Positions 1-13,335 of a stretch of 64,000 nucleotides of DNA are shown one piece after another. Source of the stretch: Siphlonurus alternatus (lineage: Eukaryota; Arthropoda; Insecta; Ephemeroptera; Siphlonuridae); NCBI GenBank assembly GCA_949825025.1, contig OX463782.1, positions 39,946,224 through 40,010,223 on the forward strand, written 5' to 3'. Numbering within the stretch: the first letter of the stretch is position 1; the number at the start of each line of letters is the position of its first letter. A model generated the notes under the pieces. It worked only from the letters and a program-made list of their open reading frames with translations, had not been told where the DNA came from and searched no databases. A program made the translations under genes and the position numbers.

Positions 1-1989
1 TTTATTTTTTTTTTTTTTGCTAAAACGTCTTAAAAACAGCAAAAAAAAACATGAAAAAATTTTTTTTAGCTATCAAAAAAACGGCTAAAAAAAAAACAAA
101 TAAAAACCCTAAAAAGTGAAAATTGTTTTTGCTAAATCGGATCTATTGCTAAAAACAAAAGAACGTAAAAAATTTATATATTTTTTTTTTTGCTAAAACG
201 TCTTAAAAACAGCTAAAAAAAACATGAAAAAATTTTTTTAACTTCCAAAAAAAAAAAAAAAAAACAAATAAAAACCCTAAAAAGTGAAATTTTTCTTTGC
301 TAAATCGGATCTAAAATTGCTAAAAACAAAAGAACGTAAAAAATTTATATATTTTTTTTTTGCTAAAACGTCTTAAAAACAGCTAAAAAAAACATGAAAA
401 AAAAATTTTTTTAGCTATCAAAAAAACGGCTAAAAAAAAACAATTAAAAACCCTAAAAAGTGAAATTTTTTTTTGCTAAATCGGATCTAAAATTGCTAAA
501 AACAAAAGAACGTAAAAAATTTATATTTTTTTTTGCTAAAACGTCTTAAAAACAGCTAAAAAAAACATAAAAAAAATTTTTTTTTAGCTATAAAAAAAAC
601 GGCTAAAAAAAACAAATAAAAACCCTAATAAGTGAAAATTTTTTTTTGCTTAATCGGATATAAAATTGATAAAAACAAAAGAACGTAAAAAATTAATATT
701 TTTTTTTTGCTAAAACGTCTTAAAAACAGCTAAAAAAAACATGAAAAAATTTTTTTTTTAGCTATCAAAAAAACGGCTTAAAAAAAAACAAATAAAAACC
801 CTAAAAAGTGAAATTTTTTTTTGCAAAATCGGATCTTAAATTGCTAAAAACAAAAGAACGTAAAAAATTTATATTTTTTTTTTTTGCTAAAACGTCTTAA
901 AAACAGCTAAAAAAAACATGAAAAAATTTTTTTTTAGCTATAAAAAAAAAGTCTAAAAAAAAACAAATAAAAACCCTAAAAAGTGAAAATTTTTTTTTGC
1001 TTAATCGGATATAAAATTGCTAAAAACAAAAGAACGTAAAAAATTAATATTTTTTTGCTAAAACGTCTTAAAAACAGCTAAAAAAACATAAAAAAAATTT
1101 TTTTTAGCTATCAAAAAAACGGCTAAAAAAAAAACAAATAAAAACCCTAAAAAGTGAATTTTTTTTTTGCTTAATCGGATCTTAAATTGCTAAAAACAAA
1201 AGAACGTAAAAAATTTATATTTTTTTTTTTTGCTAAAACGTCTTAAAAACAGCTAAAAAAAACATAAAAAAAAATTTTTTTAGCTTTAAAAAAAACGGCT
1301 AAAAAAAAACAAATAAAAACGCTAAAAAGTGAAAATTTTTTTTGCTAAATCGGATCTTAAATTGCTAAAAACAAGAGAACGTAAAAAATTTATATTTTTT
1401 TTTTTGCTAAAACATCTTAAAAACAGCTAAAAAAAACATGAAAAAATTTTTTTTTAGCTATCAAAAAAAAGTCGAAAAAAAAAACAAATAAAAACCCTAA
1501 AAGGTGAAATTTTTTTTTTGCTAAATCGGATCTATTGCTAAAAACAAAAGAACGTAAAAAATTTATTTTTTTTTTTTTTTGCTAAAACGTCTTAAAAACA
1601 GCTAAAAAAACATGAAAAAATTTTTTTTTTAGCTATCAAAAAAACGGCTAAAAAAAAAACAAATAAAAACCCTAAAAAGTAAAAATTTTTTTTTTGCTTC
1701 ATCGGATCTAAAATTGCTAAAAACTAAAGAACGTAAAAAATTTATATATTTTTTTTTTGCTAAAACGTCTTAAAAACAACTAAAAAAAACATGAAAAAAT
1801 TTTTTTTTTAGCTTTCAAAAAAATGGCTAAAAAAAAACAAATAAAAACCCTAAAAAGTGAAAATTTTTTTTTGCTAAATCGGATCTAAAATTGCTGAAAA
1901 CAAAAGAACGTAAAAAATTTATATATTTTTTATTTTGCTAAAACGTCTTAAAAATCGCTAAAAAAAACATGAAAAAAATTTTTTTTTAG

Positions 1990-3028
1990 CTATCAAAAAA
2001 ACGGCTAAAAAAAAAACAAATAAAAACCCTAAAAAGTGAAAATTTTTTTTGCTCAATCGGATCTAAAATTGCTAAAAACAAAAGAACGTAAAAAATTAAT
2101 ATATATTTTTTTTTTTGCTAAAACGTCTTAAAAACAGCTAAAAAAAACATGAAAAAATTTTTTTTTTAGCTATCAAAAAAATGGCTAAAAAAAAACAAAT
2201 AAAAACCCTAAAAAGTGAAAATTTTTTTTTGCTTAACCGGATCTAAAATTGCTAAAAACAAAAGAACGTAAAAAATTTATATATTTTTTTTTTGCTAAAA
2301 CGTCTTAAAAACAGCTAAAAAAAATTTTTTTTAGCTATCAAAAAAACGGCTAAAAAAAAACAATTAAAAACCCTAAAAAGTGAAATTTTTTTTTGCTAAA
2401 TCGGATCTAAAATTGCTAAAAACAAAAGAACGTAAAAAATTTATATTTTTTTTTTTGCTAAAACGTCTTAAAAACAGCTAAAAAAAACATAAAAAAAATT
2501 TTTTTTTAGCTATCAAAAAAGCGGCTAAAAAAAAAACAAATAAAAACCCTAAAAAGTGAAAATTTTTTTTGCTCAATCGGATCTAAAATTGCTAAAAACA
2601 AAAGAACGTAAAAAATTTATATATTTTTTTTTTCGCTAAAACGTCTTAAAAACAGCTAAAAAAAACATGAAAAAATTTTTTTTTTAGCTATCAAAAAAAT
2701 GGCTAAAAAAAAACAAATAAAAACCCTAAAAAGTGAAAATTTTTTTTTGCTTAATCGGATCTAAAATTGCTAAAAACAAAAGAACGTAAAAAATTTATAT
2801 ATTTTTTTTTTGCTAAAACGTCTTAAAAACAGCTAAAAAAAATTTTTTTTAGCTATCAAAAAAACGGCTAAAAAAAAACAATTAAAAACCCTAAAAAGTG
2901 AAATTTTTTTTTGCTAAATCGGATCTAAAATTGCTAAAAACAAAAGAACGTAAAAAATTTATATTTTTTTTTTTGCTAAAACGTCTTAAAAACAGCTAAA
3001 AAAAACATAAAAAAAATTTTTTTTTAGC
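1990..3028 (+). repeat. Tandem duplication of a three-monomer block (about 520 bp)
   Basis: Two adjacent three-monomer blocks share rare markers at a constant offset. gctcaatcgg occurs at 2051 and 2571. A monomer lacking the acatgaaaa segment (cagctaaaaaaaattttt) occurs at 2312 and 2830. Boundaries are approximate because neighbouring monomers are so alike. Confidence 0.75.
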
Positions 3029-3359
3029 TATAAAAAAAACGGCTAAAAAAAGCAAATAAAAACCCTAATAAGTGAAAATTTTTTTTTGCTTAATCGGATC
3101 TTAAATTGCTAAAAACAAAAGAACGTAAAAAATTAATATTTTTTTTTTTGCTAAAACGTCTTAAAAACAGCTAAAAAAAACATGAAAAAATTTTTTTTTT
3201 AGCTATCAAAAAAAAGTCTAAAAAAAAAACAAATAAAAACCCTAAAAGGTGAAATTTTTTTTTTTGCTAAATCGGATCTATTGCTAAAAACAAAAGAACG
3301 TAAAAAATTTATATATTTTTTTTTTTGCTAAAACGTCTTAAAAACAGCTAAAAAAAACA

Positions 3360-6300
3360 TGAAAAAATTTTTTTTTAGCTTTCAAAAAAACGGCTAAAAA
3401 AAAAACAAATAAAAACCCTAAAAAGTGAAAATTTTTTTTGCTAAATCGGATCTAAAATTGCTAAAAACAAAAGAACGTAAAAAATTTATATATTTTTTTT
3501 TTGCTAAAACGTCTTAAAAACAGCTAAAAAAAACATGAAAAATTTTTTTTTTAGCTATCAAAAAAACGGCTAAAAAAAAAACAAATAAAAACCCTAAAAA
3601 GTGAAAATTTTTTTTGCTAAATCGGATCTATTGCTAAAAACAAAAGAACGTAAAAAATTTATATATTTTTTTTTTGGCTAAAACGTCTTAAAAACAGCTA
3701 AAAAAAACATGAAAAAATTTTTTTAACTTCAAAAAAAAAAAAAAAACAAATAAAAACCCTTAAAAGTGAAATTTTTCTTTGCTAAATCGGATCTAAAATT
3801 GCTAAAAACAAAAGAACGTAAAAAATTTATTTTTTTTTTTTTTGCTAAAACGTCTTAAAAACAGCTAAAAAAACATGAAAAAATTTTTTTTTTAGCTATC
3901 AAAAAAACGGCTTAAAAAAAAAACAAATAAAAACCCTAAAAAGTAAAAATTTTTTTTTTGCTTAATCGGATCTAAAATTGCTAAAAACATAAGAACGTAA
4001 AAAATTTATATATTTTTTTTTTAAACGTCTTAAAAACAGCTAAAAAAAACATGAAAAAATTTTTTTTTTAGCTATAAAAAAATGGCTAAAAAAAAACAAA
4101 TAAAAACCCTAAAAAGTGAAAATTTTTTTTTGCTAAATCGGATCTAAAATTGCTGAAAACAAAAGAACGTAAAAAATTTATATATTATTTATTTTGCTAA
4201 AACGTCTTAAAAATCGCTAAAAAAAACATGAAAAAAAATTTTTTTTAGCTATCAAAAAAACGGCTAAAAAAAAAACAAATAAAAACCCTAAAAAGTGAAA
4301 ATTTTTTTTGCTCAATCGGATCTAAAATTGCTAAAAACAAAAGAACGTAAAAAATTTATATATTTTTTTTTTGCTAAAACGTCTTAAAAACAGCTAAAAA
4401 AAACATGAAAAAAAATTTTTTTTAGCTATCAAAAAAACGGCTAAAAAAAACAATTAAAAACCCTAAAAAGTGAAATTTTTTTTTGCTAAATCGGATCTAA
4501 AATTGCTAAAAACAAAAGAACGTAAAAAATTTATATTTTTTTTTTGCTAAAACGTCTTAAAAACAGCTAAAAGAAACATTAAAAAAAATTTTTTTTTAGC
4601 TATAAAAAAAACGGCTAAAAAAAACAAATAAAAACCCTAATAAGTGAAAATTTTTTTTTGCTTAATCGGATATAAAATTGATAAAAACAAAAGAACGTAA
4701 AAAATTTATATATTTTTTTTTTTGCTAAAACGTCTTAAAAACAGCTATAAAAAACATAAAAAAATTTTTTTTAGCTATCAAAAAAACGGCTAAAAAAAAA
4801 CACAAATAAAAACCCTAAAAAGTGAAAATTTTTTTTTGCTAAATCGGATCTAAAATTGCTAAAAACAAAAGAACGTAAAAAATTTATATATTTTTTTTTT
4901 TTGCTAAAACGTCTTAAAAACAGCTAAAAAAAACATGAAAAAATTTTTTTTTAGCTATCAAAAAAACGGCTAAAAAAAAAACAAATAAAAACCCTAAAAA
5001 GTGAAATTTTTCTTTGCTAAATCGGATCTAAAATTGCTAAAAACAAAAGAACGTAAAAAAATTATTTTTTTTTTTTTTTGCTAAAACGTCTTAAAAACAG
5101 CTAAAAAAACATGAAAAAAATTTTTTTTTTAGCTATCAAAAAAACGGCTTAAAAAAACAAATATAAACCCTAAAAAGCGAAATTTTTTTTTTTGCTAAAT
5201 CGGATCTAAAATTGCTAAAAACAAAAGAACGTAAAAAATTTATATATTTTTTTTTTGCTAAAACGTCTTAAAAACAGCTAAAAAAAACATGAAAAAATTT
5301 TTTTTTTAGCTATCAAAAAAATGGCTAAAAAAAAACAAATAAAAACCCTAAAAAGTGAAAATTTTTTTTGCTAAATCGGATCTAAAATTGCTAAAAACAA
5401 AAGAACGTAAAAAATTTATATATTTTTTATTTTGCTAAAACGTCTTAAAAACAGCTAAAAAATAAATGAAAAAATTTTTTTTTAGCTATCAAAAAAACGG
5501 CTAAAAAAAAACAAATAAAAACCCTAAAAAGTGAAAATTTTTTTTGCTTAATCGGATCTAAAATTGCTAAAAACAAAAGAACGTAAAAAATTTATATTTT
5601 TTTTTTTGCTAAAACGTCTTAAAAACAGCTAAAAAAAACATAAAAAAATTTTTTTTAAGCTTTAAAAAAAACGGCTAAAAAAAAACAAATAAAAACCCTA
5701 AAAAGTGAAAATTTTTATTGCTAAATCGGATCTAAAATTGCTAAAAACAAAAAAGAACGTAAAAAATTTATATTTTTTTTTTTGCTAAAACGTCTTAAAA
5801 ACAGCTAAAAAAACACGGAAAAATTTTTTTTTTAGCTATCAAAAAAACGGCTAAAAAAAAACACAAATAAAAACCCTAAAAAGTGAAAATTTTTTTTTGC
5901 TAAATCGGATCTAAAATTGCTAAAAACAAAAGAACGTAAAAAATTTATATATTTTTTTTTTGCTAAAACGTCTTAAAAACAGCTAAAAAAAACATGAAAA
6001 AATTTTTTTTTAGCTATCAAAAAAATGGCTAAAAAAAACAAATAAAAACCCTAAAAAGTGAAAATTTTTTTTGCTAAATCGAATCTAAAATTGCTAAAAA
6101 CAAAAGAACGTAAAAAATTTATATATTTTTTTTTTTGCTTAAACGTCTTAAAAACAGCTAAAAAAACATGAAAAAATTTTTTTAACTTCCAAAAAAAAAA
6201 AAAAAAACAAATAAAAACCCTAAAAAGTGAAAATTTTCTTTGCTAAATCGGATCTAAAATTGCTACAAACAAAAGAACGTAAAAAATTTATTTTTTTTTT

Positions 6301-6690
6301 TTTTGCTAAAACGTCTTAAAAACAGCTAAAAAAACATGAAAAATTTTTTTTTTTAGCTATCAAAAAAACGGCTAAAAAAAAAAACAAATAAAAACCCTAA
6401 AAAGTGAAAATTTTTTTTTTGCTTAATCGGATCTAAAATTGCTAAAAACAAAAGAACGTAAAAAATTTATATATTTTTTTTTGCTAAAACGTCTTAAAAA
6501 CAGCTAAAAAAAACATGAAAAAATTTTTTTTTTAGCTATCAAAAAAATGGCTAAAAAAAAACAAATAAAAACCCTAAAAAGTGAAAATTTTTTTTTGCTA
6601 AATCGGATCTAAAATTGCTGAAAACAAAAGAACGTAAAAAATTTATATATTTTTTATTTTGCTAAAACGTCTTAAAAATCGCTAAAAAAA
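3360..6690 (+). repeat. Higher-order block A, copy 1 (paired with 7567-11250)
   Basis: Rare variants recur about 4207 bp downstream: a monomer whose start has lost gct (ttaaacgtct, 4021 and 8228), tatattatttatttt (near 4180 and 8390), agaaacatt (4572 and 8780) and agcga (5176 and 9381). After about 5.5 kb the offset becomes about 4558 bp (ttaagcttt, acacgg, gctacaaac), so the second copy contains two additional monomers. Confidence 0.85.
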
Positions 6691-7566
6691 ACATGAAAAA
6701 ATTTTTTTAACTTCCAAAAAAAAAAAAAACAAATAAAAACCCTAAAAAGTGAAATTTTTCTTTGCTAAATCGGATCTAAAATTGCTAAAAACAAAAGAAC
6801 GTAAAAAATTTATTTTTTTTTTTTTTGCTAAAACGTCTTAAAAACAGCTAAAAAAACATGAAAAAAATTTTTTTTTAGCTATCAAAAAAACGGCTAAAAA
6901 AAAAACAAATAAAAACCCTAAAAAGTGAAAATTTTTTTTTTGCTTTATCGGATCTAAAATTGCTAAAAACAAAAGAACGTACAAAATTTATATATTTTTT
7001 TTTTGCTAAAACGTCTTAAAAACAGCTAAAAAAAACATGAAAAAAATTTTTTTTTAGCTATCAAAAAAATGGCTAAAAAAAAACAAATAAAAACCCTAAA
7101 AAGTGAAAATTTTTTTTTGCTTAATCGGATCTAAAATTGCTGAAAACAAAAGAACGTAAAAAATTTATATATTTTTTATTTTGCTAAAACGTCTTAAAAA
7201 TCGCTAAAAAAAACATGAAAAAAATTTTTTTTTAGCTATCAAAAAAACGGCTAAAAAAAAAACAAATAAAAACCCTAAAAAGTGAAAATTTTTTTTGCTC
7301 AATCGGATCTAAAATTGCTAAAAACAAAAGAACGTAAAAAATTTATATATTTTTTTTTTTGCTAAAACGTCTTAAAAACAGCTAAAAAAAACATGAAAAA
7401 ATTTTTTTTTTAGCTATCAAAAAAATGTCTAAAAAAAACAAATAAAAACCCTAAAAAGTGAAAATTTTTTTTTGCTTAATCGGATATAAAATTGATAAAA
7501 ACAAAAGAACGTAAAAAATTAATATTTTTTTTTTTGCTAAAACGTCTTAAAAACAGCTAAAAAAAA

Positions 7567-10500
7567 CATGAAAAAATTTTTTTTTAGCTTTCAAAAAAAC
7601 GGCTAAAAAAAAACAAATAAAAACCCTAAAAAGTGAAAATTTTTTTTGCTAAATCGGATCTAAAATTGCTAAAAACAAAAGAACGTAAAAAATTTATATA
7701 TTTTTTTTTTGCTAAAACGTCTTAAAAACAGCTAAAAAAAACATGAAAAATTTTTTTTTTAGCTATCAAAAAAACGGCTAAAAAAAAAACAAATAAAAAC
7801 CCTAAAAAGTGAAAATTTTTTTTGCTAAATCGGATCTATTGCTAAAAACAAAAGAACGTAAAAAATTTATATATTTTTTTTTTTGCTAAAACGTCTTAAA
7901 AACAGCTAAAAAAAACATGAAAAATTTTTTTTAACTTCAAAAAAAAAAAAAAAACAAATAAAAACCCTAAAAAGTGAAATTTTTCTTTGCTAAATCGGAT
8001 CTAAAATTGCTAAAAACAAAAGAACGTAAAAAATTTATTTTTTTTTTTTTGCTAAAACGTCTTAAAAACAGCTAAAAAAACATGAAAAATTTTTTTTTTT
8101 AGCTATCAAAAAAACAGCTTAAAAAAAAAACAAATAAAAACCCTAAAAAGTAAAAATTTTTTTTTTGCTTAATCGGATCTAAAATTGCTAAAAACAAAAG
8201 AACGTAAAAAATTTATATATTTTTTTTTTAAACGTCTTAAAAACAGCTAAAAAAAACATGAAAACATTTTTTTTTTAGCTATCAAAAAAATGGCTAAAAA
8301 AAAACAAATAAAAACCCTAAAAAGTGAAAATTTTTTTTTGCTAAATCGGATCTAAAATTGCTGAAAACAAAAGAACGTAAAAAATTTATATATTATTTAT
8401 TTTGCTAAAACGTCTTAAAAATCGCTAAAAAAAACATGAAAAAAAATTTTTTTTAGCTATCAAAAAAACGGCTAAAAAAAAAACAAATAAAAACCCTAAA
8501 AAGTGAAAATTTTTTTTGCTCAATCGGATCTAAAATTGCTAAAAACAAAAGAACGTAAAAAATTTATATATTTTTTTTTTGCTAAAACGTCTTAAAAACA
8601 GCTAAAAAAAACATGAAAAAAAATTTTTTTTAGCTATCAAAAAAACGGCTAAAAAAAACAATTAAAAACCCTAAAAAGTGAAATTTTTTTTTGCTAAATC
8701 GGATCTAAAATTGCTAAAAACAAAAGAACGTAAAAAATTTATATTTTTTTTTTGCTAAAACGTCTTAAAAACAGCTAAAAGAAACATTAAAAAAAATTTT
8801 TTTTTAGCTATAAAAAAAACGGCTAAAAAAAACAAATAAAAACCCTAATAAGTGAAAATTTTTTTTTGCTTAATCGGATATAAAATTGATAAAAACAAAA
8901 GAACGTAAAAAATTTATATATTTTTTTTTTTGCTAAAACGTCTTAAAAACAGCTAAAAAAAACATAAAAAAATTTTTTTTAGCTATCAAAAAAACGGCTA
9001 AAAAAAAACACAAATAAAAACCCTAAAAAGTGAAAATTTTTTTTTGCTAAATCGGATCTAAAATTGCTAAAAACAAAAGAACGTAAAAAATTTATATATT
9101 TTTTTTTTTGCTAAAACGTCTTAAAAACAGCTAAAAAAAACATGAAAAAATTTTTTTTTAGCTATCAAAAAAACGGCTAAAAAAAAAACAAATAAAAACC
9201 CTAAAAAGTGAAATTTTTCTTTGCTAAATCGGATCTAAAATTGCTAAAAACAAAAGAACGTAAAAAAATTATTTTTTTTTTTTTTGCTAAAACGTCTTAA
9301 AAACAGCTAAAAAAACATGAAAAAATTTTTTTTTTAGCTATCAAAAAAACGGCTAAAAAAAACAAATAAAAACCCTAAAAAGCGAAATTTTTTTTTTTGC
9401 TAAATCGGATCTAAAATTGCTAAAAACAAAAGAACGTAAAAAATTTATATATTTTTTTTTTGCTAAAACGTCTTAAAAACAGCTAAAAAAAACATGAAAA
9501 AATTTTTTTTTTAGCTATCAAAAAAATGGCTAAAAAAAAACAAATAAAAACCCTAAAAAGTGAAAATTTTTTTTGCTTAATCGGATCTAAAATTGCTAAA
9601 AACAAAAGAACGTAAAAAATTTATATATTTTTTATTTTGCTAAAACGTCTTAAAAACAGCTAAAAAAAACATGAAAAAAATTTTTTTTTAGCTATCAAAA
9701 AAACGGCTAAAAAAAAAACAAATAAAAACCCTAAAAAGTGAAAATTTTTTTTGCTAAATCGGATCTGAAATTGCTAAAAACAAAAGAACGTTAAAAAATT
9801 TATATTTTTTTTTTGCTAAAACGTCTTAAAAACAGCTAAAAAAAACATAAAAAAAATTTTTTTTTAGCTATAAAAAAAACGGCTAAAAAAAACAAATGAA
9901 AACCCTAATAAGTGAAAATTTTTTTTTGCTTAATCGGATATAAAATTGATAAAAACAAAAGAACGTAAAAAATTAATATTTTTTTTTTGCTAAAACGTCT
10001 TAAAAACAGCTAAAAAAAACATGAAAAAATTTTTTTTTAGCTATCAAAAAAACGGCTAAAAAAAAACAAATAAAAACCCTAAAAAGTGAAAATTTTTTTT
10101 GCTTAATCGGATCTAAAATTGCTAAAAACAAAAGAACGTAAAAAATTTATATTTTTTTTTTTTGCTAAAACGTCTTAAAAACAGCTAAAAAAAACATAAA
10201 AAAATTTTTTTTAAGCTTTAAAAAAAACGGCTAAAAAAAAAACAAATAAAAACCCTAAAAAGTGAAAATTTTTATTGCTAAATCGGATCTAAAATTGCTA
10301 AAAACAAAAAAGAACGTAAAAAATTTATATTTTTTTTTTTGCTTAAACGTCTTAAAAACAGCTAAAAAAAACACGGAAAAATTTTTTTTTTAGCTATCAA
10401 AAAAACGGCTAAAAAAAAACACAAATAAAAACCCTAAAAAGTGAAAATTTTTTTTTGCTAAATCGGATCTAAAATTGCTAAAAACAAAAGAACGTAAAAA

Positions 10501-11250
10501 ATTTATATATTTTTTTTTTGCTAAAACGTCTTAAAAACAGCTAAAAAAAACATGAAAAAATTTTTTTTTAGCTATCAAAAAAATGGCTAAAAAAAACAAA
10601 TAAAAACCCTAAAAAGTGAAAATTTTTTTTTGCTAAATCGGATCTAAAATTGCTAAAAACAAAAGAACGTAAAAAATTTATATATTTTTTTTTTTGCTAA
10701 AACGTCTTAAAAACAGCTAAAAAAACATGAAAAAATTTTTTTAACTTCCAAAAAAAAAAAAAAAAACAAATAAAAACCCTAAAAAGTGAAAATTTTCTTT
10801 GCTAAATCGGATCTAAAATTGCTACAAACAAAGGAACGTAAAAAATTTATTTTTTTTTTTTTTGCTAAAACGTCTTAAAAACAGCTAAAAAAACATGAAA
10901 AATTTTTTTTTTTTAGCTATCAAAAAAACGGCTAAAAAAAAAACAAATAAAAACCCTAAAAAGTGAAAATTTTTTTTTTGCTTAATCGGATCTAAAATTG
11001 CTAAAAACAAAAGAACGTAAAAAATTTATATATTTTTTTTTGCTAAAACGTCTTAAAAACAGCTAAAAAAAACATGAAAAAAATTTTTTTTTAGCTATCA
11101 AAAAAATGGCTAAAAAAAAACAAATAAAAACCCTAAAAAGTGAAAATTTTTTTTTGCTAAATCGGATCTAAAATTGCTGAAAACAAAAGAACGTAAAAAA
11201 TTTATATATTTTTTATTTTGCTAAAACGTCTTAAAAATCGCTAAAAAAAA
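7567..11250 (+). repeat. Higher-order block A, copy 2
   Basis: Second copy of the block at 3360-6690, carrying the same ordered rare variants and two extra monomers inserted near 9.7-10.1 kb. The single base change giving aaggaacg near 10830 is private to this copy, so the copies have begun to diverge. Confidence 0.85.
10520..10695 (+). repeat. Representative satellite monomer, 176 bp, with three sub-repeats
   Basis: A typical full monomer. Sub-repeat 1 (10520-10570) starts gctaaaacgtctt, has a second gctaaaaa 20 bp in, and ends in an A-tract then a T-tract. Sub-repeat 2 (10571-10631) starts gctatcaaaaaaacg, has gctaaaaa 15 bp in, passes through accctaaaaagtg, and ends the same way. Sub-repeat 3 (10632-10695) starts gctaaatcggatct, has gctaaaaac 20 bp in, passes through gaacgtaaaa, and ends in a long T-tract. 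The shared architecture suggests the monomer arose by triplication of a unit of about 60 bp. Confidence 0.85.
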
Positions 11251-13335
11251 CATGAAAAAAATTTTTTTTAGCTATCAAAAAAACGGCTAAAAAAAAACAA
11301 ATAAAAACCCTAAAAAGTGAAAATTTTTTTTGCTCAATCGGATCTAAAATTGCTAAAAACAAAAGAACGTAAAAAATTTATATATTTTTTTTTTTGCTAA
11401 AACGTCTTAAAAACAGCTAAAAAAAACATGAAAAAATTTTTTTTTTAGCTATCAAAAAAATGGCTAAAAAAAAAACAAATAAAAACCCTAAAAAGTGAAA
11501 AATTTTTTTTGCTTAATCGGATCTAAAATTGCTAAGAACAAAAGAACGTAAAAAATTTATATATTTTTTTTTTGCTAAAAAGTCTTAAAAACAGCTAAAA
11601 AAAACATGAAAAAAAATTTTTTTTAGCTATCAAAAAAACGGCTAAAAAAAAACAATTAAAAACCCTAAAAAGTGAAATTTTTTTTTGCTAAATCGGATCT
11701 AAAATTGCTAAAAACCAAAGAACGTAAAAAATTTATATTTTTTTTTTTGCTAAAACGTCTTAAAAACAGCTAAAAAAAACATAAAAAAAATTTTTTTTTA
11801 GCTATAAAAAAAACGGCTAAAAAAAACAAATAAAAATCCTAATAAGTGAAAATTTTTTTTTGCTTAATCGGATATAAAATTGATAAAAACAAAAGAACGT
11901 AAAAAATTAATATTTTTTTTTTTGCTAAAATGTCTTAAAAACAGCTAAAAAAAACATGAAAAAATTTTTTTTTAGCTACCAAAAAAACGGCTAAAAAAAA
12001 AACATATAAAAACCCTAAAAAGTGAAAATTTTTTTTGCTTAATCGGATCTAAAATTGCTAAAAACAATAGAAGAACGTAAAAAATTTATATTTTTTTTTT
12101 GCTAAAACGTCTTAAAAACAGCTAAAAAAAACATAAAAAAATTTTTTTTAGCTATCAAAAAAACGGCTAAAAAAAAACACAAATAAAAACCCTAAAAAGT
12201 GAAAATTTTTTTTTTGCTTAATCGGATCTAAAATTGCTAAAAACAAAAGAACGTAAAAAATTTATATATTTTTTTTTGCTAAAACGTCTTAAAAATCGCT
12301 AAAAAAAACATGAAAAAAATTTTTTTTAGCTATCAAAAAAACGGCTAAAAAAAACAAATAAAAACCCTAAAAAGTGAAAATTTTTTTTGCTCAATCGGAT
12401 CTAAAATTGCTAAAAACAAAAGAACGTAAAAAATTTATATATTTTTTTTTTTGCTAAAACGTCTTAAAAACAGCTAAAAAAAACATGAAAAAATTTTTTT
12501 TTTAGCTATCAAAAAAATGGCTAAAAAAAAAACAAATAAAAACCCTAAAAAGTGAAAAATTTTTTTTGCTTAATCGGATCTAAAATTGCTAAGAACAAAA
12601 GAACGTAAAAAATTTATATATTTTTTTTTTGCTAAAAAGTCTTAAAAACAGCTAAAAAAAACATGAAAAAAAATTTTTTTTAGCTATCAAAAAAACGGCT
12701 AAAAAAAAACAATTAAAAACCCTAAAAAGTGAAATTTTTTTTTGCTAAATCGGATCTAAAATTGCTAAAAACCAAAGAACGTAAAAAATTTATATTTTTT
12801 TTTTTGCTAAAACGTCTTAAAAACAGCTAAAAAAAACATAAAAAAAATTTTTTTTTAGCTATAAAAAAAAACGGCTAAAAAAAACAAATAAAAATCCTAA
12901 TAAGTGAAAATTTTTTTTTGCTTAATCGGATATAAAATTGATAAAAACAAAAGAACGTAAAAAATTAATATTTTTTTTTTTGCTAAAATGTCTTAAAAAC
13001 AGCTAAAAAAAACATGAAAAAAATTTTTTTTAGCTACCAAAAAAACGGCTAAAAAAAAAACATATAAAAACCCTAAAAAGTGAAAATTTTTTTTGCTTAA
13101 TCGGATCTAAAATTGCTAAAAACAATAGAAGAACGTAAAAAATTTATATTTTTTTTTTGCTAAAACGTCTTAAAAACAGCTAAAAAAAACATAAAAAAAT
13201 TTTTTTTAGCTATCAAAAAAACGGCTAAAAAAAAACACAAATAAAAACCCTAAAAAGTGAAAATTTTTTTTTGCTAAATCGGATCTAAAATTGCTAAAAA
13301 CAAAAGAACGTAAAAAATTTATATATTTTTTTTTT
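11220..13335 (+). repeat. Tandem duplication of a six-monomer block (about 1057 bp)
   Basis: Two head-to-tail copies, about 11220-12277 and 12278-13335. Shared private markers are gctaagaac followed by gctaaaaagtctt (11574 and 12631), aaatgtctt (near 11930 and 12988), catataaaaa and acaatagaagaacg (12065 and 13123). The offset is 1057-1058 bp throughout. Confidence 0.9.
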
